This document shows positions 32,374 through 48,087 of a DNA stretch of 64,000 bases, in pieces. How positions within the stretch are numbered: position 1 is the first letter of the stretch; every line of letters starts with the position of its first letter. The stretch comes from Microbacterium forte (GTDB lineage: Bacteria; Actinomycetota; Actinomycetes; Actinomycetales; Microbacteriaceae): contig NZ_CP116871.1 of the NCBI RefSeq assembly GCF_031885415.1, forward strand, positions 1,550,001-1,614,000, written 5' to 3'. The notes under the pieces are model-generated. The model saw only the letters and a program-made list of their open reading frames with translations, searched no databases and had not been told where the DNA came from. A program made the position numbers and the translations under genes.

Positions 32374-33303
32374 TCAGCTCCCGAAAACGCCCTGGTCGGG
32401 GTCGGCCAGCGACTCCGGAGTCCGCAGCAGGCCGCCCTCGGCGCGGCAGGTCGCGGCGGCCACATCCATAGCTCGGACGAGCAGCTGCCGCCACCCGTCA
32501 GCGTCGGAGGGCGTGCCGTGCGCCAGTCCCGAAGCCACGGCTGCGAGGGTCGCATCGCCGGCCCCGACGGTGTCGACGACGCGGCCGGGCAGCGTCGAGA
32601 TGGGCGCCGTGACGATTCCGGCATCCGACTCGAGAGCCGCGCCATCCGCACCCGCGGTCGCGAGAACCGCGCTGACACCGAGGGCACGCAACCGTGCCCT
32701 GAGTGCGTCGAGATCGCCGTCATAGAGAAGCGACGCATCATCGGCGCCGACCTTGACGATCGATGCCCCGGCAGCCGCACGCTCGAAACCGCGCACGAAC
32801 TCGGCACGATCACTCAGCATCCCCGAACGCGGGTTCGGGTCGACAGCGAGTCGAGCATCACCGACGGCCTCGAGCAGCGCATCGACCTCAGCAGGCACAT
32901 CGAAGGGGAAGCAGCTGACGGCCACGAGACCCGAGTCGGCGATCGCCTGGACGGCTTCGCCCGAGTACCGGATGCTGCGCCTCTGCGCCGCCTCGTTGAA
33001 GACGTAGACGGGCTCGCCGTCCGACGCACGCTGCACGATCGCACGAGACGAGCCCAGCGGCGCCTCGCTCGCGATCAGTCGCACGTCGTGATCGTCGAGG
33101 TACTCGCGGATGTGCGCACCCGCTTCGTCCTCTCCGACCATCGCGATCAGCGTCGTCGGCACGCCCAGCCGGCGAAGGCCGACGGCGACGTTCAGCGCCG
33201 CGCCGCCCACCAGCTCTCGCACTCCACCGCCGTCGTGGATCTCGTCGATCAGTGCGTCTCCGACGACGACTGCACCGCGTGCTCGGGAGGATTCATCACT
33301 CAT
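32374..33303 (-). CDS. PfkB family carbohydrate kinase
   Basis: A 309-residue ribokinase-fold sugar kinase. The N-terminal signature is seen in GGAALNVAVGLRRLGVPTTLIAMVGEDEAG and the C-terminal ATP/anion-hole signature in DTVGAGDATLAAVASGL, where the catalytic Asp of GAGD is intact. Fructokinase or ribokinase activity is likely, but the sugar is not readable. ATG 33303 is preferred over the longer reading because the glycine-rich start of the fold follows directly (VVVGDALIDEIHDGG). It is monocistronic, next to tRNA-Tyr, and looks like core chromosome rather than island. Confidence 0.88.
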   Translation of the reverse strand: MSDESSRARGAVVVGDALIDEIHDGGGVRELVGGAALNVAVGLRRLGVPTTLIAMVGEDEAGAHIREYLDDHDVRLIASEAPLGSSRAIVQRASDGEPVYVFNEAAQRRSIRYSGEAVQAIADSGLVAVSCFPFDVPAEVDALLEAVGDARLAVDPNPRSGMLSDRAEFVRGFERAAAGASIVKVGADDASLLYDGDLDALRARLRALGVSAVLATAGADGAALESDAGIVTAPISTLPGRVVDTVGAGDATLAAVASGLAHGTPSDADGWRQLLVRAMDVAAATCRAEGGLLRTPESLADPDQGVFGS

Positions 33304-33388
33304 TCTGCCGACACTACCGCGAGAGCGGCTTCTGGGCCCGCTTGCGCGGCTTCCCTGCACTGCATCCCATCAGCGCTACGGTGAGCGC

Positions 33389-33979
33389 ATGAACCCTCGA
33401 ATCGCCGCCGGAGCTGCGGCTCTCCTGCTCGTGACGCTGCTCACCGGCTGCGGTTCCACCGGCTCAGGATCCGCCGGCCCGAGCGAATCCGGGGAGCCGT
33501 CGTCGAGTTCTTCGCCCGATGGATCGACAAGTCCGTCACCCTCCCCCACTCCGACCGAGACGCCGATCGCTCTGCCCTCCGATTGTCGCGCCATCCTGTC
33601 GGACGACGTGCTCGCCCAGCTCGACGGCATCCCGCTCAACGATGCGGCCCTCGGGCCCTCCGGAGTGGGCGACGACGGCACGCTGACCTGCATCTGGGCG
33701 GACCCGAAGGCCGACACCACCCGTCTCGTCACGACGATCTCTCTGATGAGCCGCGGCCCGGCCCTCGACATGCTGAACGCTCTCGTCGCCGACGAGGGCT
33801 TCACGTGCTTCACGCCGGACGGCGGCACCCGCTGCGAGAAGACCTGGCCGAACACGCAGTACCCGGTCACCGACGGGCGCACCCTGTTCTGGCGTGACGA
33901 CGTGCTGATCGACTCCGAATACTCCAACCTGGCCCCCGAGGGCTATACCTCGAGCATCGTGGCGCACCTCTTCGACTGA
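33389..33979 (+). CDS. Predicted lipoprotein
   Basis: A 196-residue secreted lipoprotein: short basic start, hydrophobic core AAALLLVTLLTGC with the lipobox Cys near residue 20, and a long Ser/Pro/Thr-rich linker to about residue 60. The C-terminal domain has four cysteines (SDCRAIL, LTCIW, FTCFTPDGGTRCEKTW), suggesting two disulfides. ATG 33389 was chosen because the signal peptide starts there. It is monocistronic, ending at a strong terminator before the convergent rpoC gene. The function is unknown. Confidence 0.78.
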   Translation: MNPRIAAGAAALLLVTLLTGCGSTGSGSAGPSESGEPSSSSSPDGSTSPSPSPTPTETPIALPSDCRAILSDDVLAQLDGIPLNDAALGPSGVGDDGTLTCIWADPKADTTRLVTTISLMSRGPALDMLNALVADEGFTCFTPDGGTRCEKTWPNTQYPVTDGRTLFWRDDVLIDSEYSNLAPEGYTSSIVAHLFD

Positions 33980-33996
33980 CGGCATCCGGACACGAA

Positions 33997-34027
33997 GAAG
34001 GCCCCGGGCGAATCGCCCGGGGCCTTC
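33997..34027 (+). terminator. Intrinsic terminator between lipoprotein gene and rpoC
   Basis: A perfect 14-base GC-rich stem (33997-34010 with 34014-34027) with an AAT loop. On the minus strand it ends in CTTCTTCG. It serves the lipoprotein gene and, from the other side, the rpoBC operon. A short TCAC/ACTC microrepeat follows at 34028-34041. Confidence 0.85.
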
Positions 34028-34092
34028 TCACTCACTCACTCAGTACGTCAGTTTTTCGACTCGCTCGCGCTACGCGCGTGCTCGCTCAATCA

Positions 34093-34107
34093 TGACCCGC
34101 AAGCGGG

Positions 34108-34110
<3 letters not shown>
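34093..34110 (-). terminator. Hairpin overlapping the rpoC stop codon
   Basis: TGACCCGC and GCGGGTCA pair around AA; the rpoC TGA (34108-34110) is part of the stem. It may protect the mRNA 3' end or aid termination together with the stronger hairpin further downstream. Confidence 0.45.
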
Positions 34111-37983
<3,873 letters not shown>

Positions 37984-38068
37984 AAATTCTCCTGTGTAGG
38001 AATTCTTCTGAAGAAATCGGGGAGGTGGGCCGCCGACCGGGCATGCTGCTCAGTCGGCGGCCTGAACC

Positions 38069-41572
<3,504 letters not shown>

Positions 41573-41697
41573 GGGAATAACCTCCGTGAGCCCCGCAGGG
41601 CTTCTCGATTCCTTTGTCGTCAGGTGAGTGTGCGCCCGGATGCTCAACGAAATGCCGACCACCATATGAGGGCAGGGAGAAGCGAGCGCAACTACCA

Positions 41698-41726
41698 ACT
41701 ATACGCGCGAACTTGCGACATGGCAA
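41698..41726 (-). promoter_or_regulatory. rpoBC promoter
   Basis: On the minus strand TTGCCA (41721-41726) and TATAGT (41698-41703) are separated by exactly 17 bases, a near-consensus housekeeping sigma-factor promoter. The predicted start is near 41690, giving a leader of about 120 bases before the rpoB TTG. Confidence 0.85.
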
Positions 41727-41793
41727 GCTCAATCCTTGACGTTCTTCGGATGCTGCGGTATTGGCGCCCTCAGGACGCCTCGTCGGACGTCGG

Positions 41794-42408
41794 TCAGACC
41801 CAGGTCCAGGTGACGAGGATCGACTCGGCGACCGCCTGCCGCTCGTCGGGAGTCACCGTGTCGCTGAACGAGAACGTGACGACGTAGGTCTGGTCGTCGG
41901 TGCTGACGTAGTACTGCTCGACGCTGTAGGTCGTGCCCTCGCTCGTCATCGACGCCGACAGGTGAGCGGACTCGGAGTCTGCGATCGTCACCCGGTCGTT
42001 CACGACGATGTCGGTCGCGCCGGCTCCCTCGAGCTCGGTCACTCCGGCGCTCTCGACGAGGTCAGGAGTGACGAGGCCGGCAGGCGACTCGAGGACGTTG
42101 ACGTTGTCGGCGAACCCGTCCGTGTCCTGTCGGTTCGCGGCGAGCGTGTCCGGGCTGAAGCCGGCGATCTCCTGATCGGGCACGGCCCACCCCTCGGGGA
42201 CGACGTAGGTGTACCCGTCTCCGGTGATCGTCTCTCCCGTGGCGGGTGCCGCGTCGAGACTCGTCGATTCCTGCGTGCTCGGAGCACTCGACTCCGCCGG
42301 CTCCTCGCCCGTCGAGGTCGACGACTCCGTGGTAGGGAAGGAGCATCCGGTCAGGACGAGCGATGCAGCGAGGAGGATGACTGCCGCGGACGGAAGGGGA
42401 GAGCGCAT
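41794..42408 (-). CDS. Predicted lipoprotein
   Basis: A 204-residue secreted protein. The signal peptide (RSPLPSAAVILLAASLVLTGC) ends in a lipobox with Cys near residue 22, followed by a Ser/Thr/Glu-rich linker and a globular domain with YTYVVPEGWAVPDQEIAGF and a late EQYYVSTDDQTYVVTFSFS. The last part resembles the PsbP/Mog1-like folds of other actinobacterial lipoproteins, but this is a guess. ATG 42408 lies within an unusual 20-base inverted repeat; a GTG two codons upstream is an alternative start. The gene follows the peptide ABC operon on the same strand and lies upstream of the rpoB promoter. Confidence 0.8.
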   Translation of the reverse strand: MRSPLPSAAVILLAASLVLTGCSFPTTESSTSTGEEPAESSAPSTQESTSLDAAPATGETITGDGYTYVVPEGWAVPDQEIAGFSPDTLAANRQDTDGFADNVNVLESPAGLVTPDLVESAGVTELEGAGATDIVVNDRVTIADSESAHLSASMTSEGTTYSVEQYYVSTDDQTYVVTFSFSDTVTPDERQAVAESILVTWTWV

Positions 42409-42446
42409 GGCCACAGCCTATATACCGGCTGTGACCATGCGCTCTC
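42399..42446. repeat. 20-bp inverted repeat enclosing TATATA and the lipoprotein start codon
   Basis: Arms 42399-42418 and 42427-42446 match over 20 bases with one mismatch (a G-U pair in RNA) around the 8-base spacer. On the minus strand the spacer supplies TATATA, a -10-like element, and the downstream arm contains the lipoprotein ATG. It follows the stop of the double ATPase gene by a few bases and may act as terminator of that operon, as an operator, or as an RNA structure hiding the start codon. Confidence 0.75.
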
Positions 42447-42452
42447 GGAGCC

Positions 42453-44159
42453 TCAGGAGGCGATGTTGAGTTCGTTCCCCGGGATCGACGCCAGCAGGCG
42501 GCGCGTATACGGGTCGCGCGGGTTCGTGAAGATCTCCTCCGACGAAGCCGCCTCGACGAGAGATCCGTCCTTCATCACGCACACGTAGTCGCTGATCAGT
42601 CGCACGACCGCGAGGTCGTGCGAGATGAACAGATAGCTGAGCCCGTACTCGGTCTGCAGGTCGCCGAGCAGTGTGAGGATCTGGTCCTGCACGAGCACGT
42701 CCAGCGCCGACACCGGCTCGTCGCACACGATCAGATCGGGCGAGAGGGCGAGCGCCCTGGCGATCGCGACACGCTGCCGCTGCCCGCCGGACAGCTCCGA
42801 CGGATACCGCCGCAGCATGGACTGCGGCAGGGCCACATCGTCGAGCAGCTGGCGGACGCGCTTGCGCCTGTCGGCGCTGCTCCCCCGCTTGTAGAAGTCG
42901 AGCGGCTCGGAGATCAGGCGCTCGATCGTGAACATCGGGTTCAGGCTCGAGTACGGGTCCTGGAAGATCGGCTGCACCCGCTGACGGAAGTCCTTCGTCT
43001 CCGCGCGGTCGAGGGACGCGATGTCCTTGCCCCCGTACCGGATGAGGCCGCTCGTCGGCTCGATGATCTTGAGCAGCATCCGCGCCGTGGTGGTCTTGCC
43101 GGACCCGGACTCGCCCACGATGGCGACCGTCTCACCCCGAGGGATCGCGAGAGAGACGTCGTTCACGGCGACGAAGTCCTCCTTCTGCCCTCGGACCGGA
43201 TACACCTTGGTGAGGTGCTCGAACTCGACGATGTGGTCGGCGGCCGGAACCCCGGGCGTCACCTCGTCCGCCAGGGCCGGAGCATCCGCCCCTTGAGCGG
43301 GCCGGTCCTCGACACGGAACGCCTCCGGCCGCAGGCGCGCGGCCGCGACCGACGGTGCCGCCGCCACGAGCGACTGCGTGTACGGATGCTGCGGCGCCTC
43401 GAGGATCTGCTTGGCCGGCCCCTGCTCGACGACCTTGCCCCGGTGCATCACGACGACGCGCTCGGCGCGCTCGGCCGCGAGACCGAGGTCATGCGTGATG
43501 AGCAGCACGGCCGTGCCCAGCTCGCGCGTCATCTGACCGATCTGGTCGAGGATCGTGTGCTGCACGGTGACGTCGAGCGCACTCGTCGGCTCGTCCGCGA
43601 TCAGCAGACGAGGTTTGCACGCCAGACCGATCGCGATCAGCGCGCGCTGGCGCATGCCACCCGAGAACTCGTGCGGATACTGCTTCGCACGGCGTTCGGG
43701 GTCGGGCAGGCCCGCGGCGCTGAGCGCCTCGACGACCTTCTCCTTCACGTTCTGCCTGGTGGCGAGACCGTGCGCGAGGAGGGTCTCGGCGACCTGGGTG
43801 CCGATCTTGGCGACCGGATTCAGGTTGGACATCGGGTCCTGTGGCACGAGGCCGATGTCACGCCCCCTGATCGTGCGCAGCTCGTTCTCGGAGGCGCGCG
43901 TGATGTCGCGGCCGTCGAGGCGGATGCTGCCGGCGGCGACGCGGCCGCCCCCGGCGAGCAGCCCGATGATGGCCATCGCGGTCGTCGACTTGCCCGACCC
44001 CGACTCCCCCACGATCGCGACGGTCTCACCCGGAGCGATCTCGAGGTCGACGCCCTCGACCGCGTGCACGACGCCGTCCATGGTGGCGAAGTCGACGGCC
44101 AGGCCCTCGACGGACAGCAGGGGCGCGTTCGGCGCCCGGTTCTCGTTCGCAGCGTTCAT
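42453..44159 (-). CDS. Peptide ABC transporter, fused double ATPase (DppD-DppF type)
   Basis: A 568-residue protein with two complete ABC nucleotide-binding domains in one chain, energising peptide or nickel/oligopeptide import. Domain 1 has Walker A GESGSGKST near residue 51 and signature FSGGMRQRALIAIGLA. Domain 2, about residues 310-560, has Walker A GESGSGKTT and signature LSGGQRQRVAIARALA. Both D-loop regions (LLIADEPTSALD, LIVCDEPVSALD) are intact. The C-terminal parts of each half match oligopeptide ATPases. ATG 44159 overlaps the stop of the permease gene (ATGA). It is the last gene of the dpp-like operon. Confidence 0.94.
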   Translation of the reverse strand: MNAANENRAPNAPLLSVEGLAVDFATMDGVVHAVEGVDLEIAPGETVAIVGESGSGKSTTAMAIIGLLAGGGRVAAGSIRLDGRDITRASENELRTIRGRDIGLVPQDPMSNLNPVAKIGTQVAETLLAHGLATRQNVKEKVVEALSAAGLPDPERRAKQYPHEFSGGMRQRALIAIGLACKPRLLIADEPTSALDVTVQHTILDQIGQMTRELGTAVLLITHDLGLAAERAERVVVMHRGKVVEQGPAKQILEAPQHPYTQSLVAAAPSVAAARLRPEAFRVEDRPAQGADAPALADEVTPGVPAADHIVEFEHLTKVYPVRGQKEDFVAVNDVSLAIPRGETVAIVGESGSGKTTTARMLLKIIEPTSGLIRYGGKDIASLDRAETKDFRQRVQPIFQDPYSSLNPMFTIERLISEPLDFYKRGSSADRRKRVRQLLDDVALPQSMLRRYPSELSGGQRQRVAIARALALSPDLIVCDEPVSALDVLVQDQILTLLGDLQTEYGLSYLFISHDLAVVRLISDYVCVMKDGSLVEAASSEEIFTNPRDPYTRRLLASIPGNELNIAS

Positions 44160-45121
44160 CGTGCTCTCGTCCTCGGGTCCATGGCCTCGCGCAGCGCCTC
44201 ACCGAACAGGGTGAAGCCGAGCGCGGTGACCGCGATGCAGATGCCGGGCAGGAATGCCAGCCACGGCGCGATGGCGAGCTCGGCCTGCGCGTAGGTGAGC
44301 ATGCGCCCCCACTCGGCCGTCTCGGGGCGACCGCCGCCGAGACCGAGGAACGACAGCGCCGCCGCATCGATGACAGCCGTCGCCAGCGTGAGCGTCCCCT
44401 GCACGATGACCGGGCCGATCGCGTTGGGCAGCACGTGCGACATGGTGATCTGACCGCGTCCGAGGCCCAGCGTCTGGGCCGAGAGCACATAGTCGCTCGA
44501 TCGCTGCTGCAGCATCGACGCGCGCAGCAGGCGCGCGAAGATCGGAACCTGCGACGCACCGATCGCGATCATCACCGCGAAGGGCGTCTGACCCAGGATC
44601 GCGGCGATCGAGACGGCCAGCAGCAGGTTCGGCACCGACAGGATGATGTCGACGACGCGCATGATGAACGTGTCGACCCATCCGCCGAACGTGCCGGCGA
44701 GAAGACCGAGGATCATTCCGCCGACCAGACCCAGGGCGGTCGAGATGACACCGATCAGCAGCGACGCCTGCGCACCCCAGATGAGCTTGGAGAGCACGTC
44801 GCCGCCGAAGCGGTCGAGGCCGAGCGGGAACTCGGGCAGCTCCCCCGGTCCCGGGATGTGCGTCGGCGTGATGAACTTCGCGCCGGGCAATGCGGTCTCG
44901 GGATACGGAGCGAGCACGGGAGCGAGCACCGACACCAGGATGAACACCAGGACGATGCCGGCGCCGATCCAGGCGGTGGGGTTGCGGCGGAGGCGGCGGA
45001 ACACATCGTGCCAGAATCCGCCAGGGCCCTCTCTGAGCCCTGCTCGGCCGACGGCGACGGTGTCGACGACCTCGCCGCTCGCTGCGGATGGTCCTTGCGC
45101 GGGTGGGAGCGAGATGGTCAT
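44156..45121 (-). CDS. Peptide ABC transporter permease (DppC type)
   Basis: A 321-residue membrane permease with an N-terminal OppC-type first helix (PTAWIGAGIVLVFILVSVLAPVLAPY), then the five-helix BPD_transp_1 core. The cytoplasmic EAA loop is seen near RASMLQQRSSDYVLSAQTLGLGRGQIMSHVLPN-like residues (ATLGLGRGQITMSHVLPNAIGP in the gene). It pairs with the DppB-type permease to form the channel. ATG 45121 begins 34 bases after the upstream permease stop, and its end overlaps the ATPase start. The gene order permease-permease-ATPase behind a binding protein is standard for this family. Confidence 0.94.
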   Translation of the reverse strand: MTISLPPAQGPSAASGEVVDTVAVGRAGLREGPGGFWHDVFRRLRRNPTAWIGAGIVLVFILVSVLAPVLAPYPETALPGAKFITPTHIPGPGELPEFPLGLDRFGGDVLSKLIWGAQASLLIGVISTALGLVGGMILGLLAGTFGGWVDTFIMRVVDIILSVPNLLLAVSIAAILGQTPFAVMIAIGASQVPIFARLLRASMLQQRSSDYVLSAQTLGLGRGQITMSHVLPNAIGPVIVQGTLTLATAVIDAAALSFLGLGGGRPETAEWGRMLTYAQAELAIAPWLAFLPGICIAVTALGFTLFGEALREAMDPRTRAR

Positions 45122-45155
45122 GACGCCACCCCCTTTCGGAGAACGAGACGGGACA

Positions 45156-46160
45156 TCACTGCACCCGCACTCTCGGATCGATGAAGCTGTACGACACGTC
45201 GACCGCCAGGTTGATCAGCGCGTAGGCGATCGCGATGAAGATGATGAACCCCTGGAGCACCGGGAAGTCCCGCGTGAAGATCGCCCTCGCGAGGAAGGAT
45301 CCGATGCCGGGGAACGCGAAGACGGTCTCGGTGAGCACCGCCCCCGAGATGAGGAGTCCGGTCTGCAGACCGATCGTCGTGATCACGGGCAGCATCGCGT
45401 TGCGCAGGATGAAGCGACTGCGCAGAGTCGACGAACCGACACCCTTCGCGCGGCCCGTGCGCACGTAGTCGGCGTTCTGCACCTCCAGGACACTCGCCCT
45501 GGTGATGCGGACGATGATCGCGAGCGGGATCGTGCCGAGCGCCAACGCCGGGAGGACGAGGTGCATGAGCGCGTCCCAGGACGCGTCGAACTCGCCGGTG
45601 ATGATGCCGTCCCAGACGTAGAACCCCGTCGGGTGCGTGGCATCTATTCGAGGGTTCTGACGGCCGTCCGAGGGAAGCCACCCGAGCTGCACCGCGAACA
45701 CGTATTTCAGGATGAAGGCCAGGAAGAACACCGGGATGGTGATGCCCACGAGGCTCAGCACCACCGACGCGTGGTCGGTGAACTTGCCGTGGCGGCGAGC
45801 CGCCCAGTAGCCGAGCGGGATGCCGACGCCGACCGCGAAGATGAGCGCGAGAACACTCAGCTCGATCGTCGCGGGGAAGCGACGGAAGAACTCCTCCGTC
45901 ACGGGCCGGTTCGTCTGGATCGATGTTCCGAAGTCGCCCTGGAGGAGGCGGCCGACCCAGATGAAGTACTGCTCCAGGATCGGCTTGTTGAAGCCGTAGA
46001 GTTCGTTGACCCTGGCGACGGCCTCCGGAGTCGCCTTCTCGCCGAGAAGAGCGACGGCCGGGCCGCCTGGCAGGGCCCTGACCCAGGCGAACAGCAGGAT
46101 GCTGAGGCCGATCAGAGTGGGAATGAGGAAAAGCAGTCGCCTGCCGATGGTGCGCAGCAA
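45156..46160 (-). CDS. Peptide ABC transporter permease (DppB type)
   Basis: A 334-residue permease. The first helix MLRTIGRRLLFLIPTLIGLSILLF is the typical DppB start, followed by a periplasmic-side loop and five core helices. The EAA-type loop reads RTGRAKGVGSSTLRSRFILRNAMLP, which contacts the ATPase. TTG 46160 is used because GGAGA lies just upstream and the conserved N-terminus begins there. It is the second gene of the operon, 86 bases after the binding-protein gene. Probable substrates are peptides; nickel or other ligands are possible within the family. Confidence 0.94.
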   Translation of the reverse strand: MLRTIGRRLLFLIPTLIGLSILLFAWVRALPGGPAVALLGEKATPEAVARVNELYGFNKPILEQYFIWVGRLLQGDFGTSIQTNRPVTEEFFRRFPATIELSVLALIFAVGVGIPLGYWAARRHGKFTDHASVVLSLVGITIPVFFLAFILKYVFAVQLGWLPSDGRQNPRIDATHPTGFYVWDGIITGEFDASWDALMHLVLPALALGTIPLAIIVRITRASVLEVQNADYVRTGRAKGVGSSTLRSRFILRNAMLPVITTIGLQTGLLISGAVLTETVFAFPGIGSFLARAIFTRDFPVLQGFIIFIAIAYALINLAVDVSYSFIDPRVRVQ

Positions 46161-46246
46161 GAGGTCTCCGTTGATCAGAAGGTACGCCGGTCCCGGGCCT
46201 CCGCGGCGAGCGCGGAGACCCGGGTGGGCATCTCAGTCGGTCAGAC

Positions 46247-47920
46247 CTACTCGGTGAGGACGATGTCCGTGAAGACCTCGTCGTTCACCGGGCTGGCGGG
46301 ATAGCTCTCGACGCGAGGGTCGAAGGCCAGTGTCGGCGCCGGGTGCGCGATCGGCACACCCGGGATGAACTGCGCGACCATCTCGTTGATCTCCTCGTAG
46401 AGGGCCGTCTGGTCCTCGAGGTTGGAGACACCGCGAGCCTCGTTCAGCTTCTGGAACAGCTCGGGGTTGTCGAAGCCCCACTCCGAGCTCTGCTGACCGA
46501 AGAAGACGCCGACGAAGTTGTCGGTGTCGTTGTAGTCACCGGTCCAGCCCAGCAGGTGGATGCCGTGGTCGGCCGTTCCCGTGGTGCGGTCGAGGTACTC
46601 GACCCACTCCTCCGAGACCGGGGTGGTCTCGACGCCGACCTCGGCGAGCTGCGACGAGAGCACCGTGAAGATCTGCTCGGGGTCCGGCATGTACGGACGC
46701 GAGACGTTGACCGGGTAGTTGAAGGTCAGCTTCAGCGGGTTGGCCTCGTCATAGCCTGCTTCTGCGAGCAGCGACTTGGCCTTCTCGGGGTCGTAGTCGT
46801 AGGTCGTGACGTCGGGGTTGTATCCGTTGACGGTGTCGGGAACGAACTCGATCGCCTTCTCGGTGCCCTCGGGGAGGACCTGGCTGATCAGCGCATCCTT
46901 GTCGACCGCGTACGAGAGCGCCTCACGGACCTTCGGGTCCTGCAGCTCGGGGATGGCCTGGTTGAAGGCGAGGTAGAGGATCGTGAAGGGAGGGCGCGAC
47001 ACCATGGTGAAGCCGTCGTCCTCGAGTGCCTTGGTGTCGGCAGGACCCACGAGGTCGTAGCCGTCGATCGATCCGGACTCGAGAGCCTGACGACGCGCGG
47101 TCGGGTCGTCGATCGTGCGGAAGATGATCTCGTCGATCTGGCCCGCCTCGCCCCAGTAGTCGTCGTAGGCCTTGAGCGTGACCTGCTCGCCCGGCGCCCA
47201 CTCGTCGAACTGGTACGGGCCGGTGCCGACCGGGTGACCCATCGCGTACTCGGAGAGCACGGGAGCCTCGGCGGAGCCGCTCACGTCGTCGGCGCCGAAC
47301 TCCTGGAGTGCCGACGGGCTCTGCATCGAGAACGACGGCAGCGACAGCGACGCGACGAATCCGGCGAACGGCTTGTTCAGGTCGATCGTGACGGAGTAGT
47401 CGCCGTCAGGGGTGCAGGACTTGTAGACGGCGTCCGCCGGGCTGTCGGCGTAGCCCTTGAAGAGCTTGTTGTAGTAGTAGCCGAACGCCTCTGATGCCGC
47501 GAGGCCGGTCCAGTTGTACCAGCGGTCGAAGTTCGCACACACGGCCTCGGCGTTGAACGGGGTGCCGTCGTGGAAGGTGACGTCCTCCTTCAGAGTGAAT
47601 GTGTGGCTCATGCCGTCTTCCGACGACTCCCACGACTCGGCGAGCAGCGGTGCCGGGTCGGCCGTGCCGGGTTCGGTGCCCACGAGGCCCTCGAACATCT
47701 GCCGCGAGACGCGGAAGCTCTCGCCGTCCTGGGCGAATGCCGGGTCGAGGCTGGCCGGGTCGGAGGATGCGGCGAACACGAACGTGCCGTCGACATCGCC
47801 CGCAGCCTCTCCGCCGTCGTCGCTGCGCTCGCTGGCGACGCATCCCGAGAGGACCAGCGCCGCCAGTGCGGCTCCGGTGACGGCGAGGAGTCCTCGCCGA
47901 CGCGTGACTGAGTGGTGCAT
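46247..47920 (-). CDS. Peptide ABC transporter substrate-binding lipoprotein (SBP_bac_5)
   Basis: A 557-residue extracellular binding protein. The signal peptide ends in the lipobox LVLSGC (Cys about residue 24). The mature protein shows the family signature in the segment starting LLAESWESSEDGMSHTFTLK and DVTFHDGTPFNAEAV, and later YLAFNQAIPELQDPKVREALSYAVDKDAL, typical of cluster C (peptide/nickel) binding proteins. ATG 47920 has an AGGAAGG ribosome site, better than upstream in-frame starts. It is the first gene of the operon. An inverted repeat ATGCAA/TTGCAT at 48016-48038 in its upstream region could be a regulator site. Confidence 0.93.
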   Translation of the reverse strand: MHHSVTRRRGLLAVTGAALAALVLSGCVASERSDDGGEAAGDVDGTFVFAASSDPASLDPAFAQDGESFRVSRQMFEGLVGTEPGTADPAPLLAESWESSEDGMSHTFTLKEDVTFHDGTPFNAEAVCANFDRWYNWTGLAASEAFGYYYNKLFKGYADSPADAVYKSCTPDGDYSVTIDLNKPFAGFVASLSLPSFSMQSPSALQEFGADDVSGSAEAPVLSEYAMGHPVGTGPYQFDEWAPGEQVTLKAYDDYWGEAGQIDEIIFRTIDDPTARRQALESGSIDGYDLVGPADTKALEDDGFTMVSRPPFTILYLAFNQAIPELQDPKVREALSYAVDKDALISQVLPEGTEKAIEFVPDTVNGYNPDVTTYDYDPEKAKSLLAEAGYDEANPLKLTFNYPVNVSRPYMPDPEQIFTVLSSQLAEVGVETTPVSEEWVEYLDRTTGTADHGIHLLGWTGDYNDTDNFVGVFFGQQSSEWGFDNPELFQKLNEARGVSNLEDQTALYEEINEMVAQFIPGVPIAHPAPTLAFDPRVESYPASPVNDEVFTDIVLTE

Positions 47921-48087
47921 TGTGTGACCTTCCTGTCGAGCGCTACAGTGCGCGTCCCGAAGACATCGTCGACTTCGGAACGGTGATGCCTCGACGCTAC
48001 CCAGTGCGCATTCCGATGCAAACACCTCCAGGTTGCATTCCTGTTACGGAAGTTACGTGGTCGTGCCCATCCGGTAATGTCCACAAC

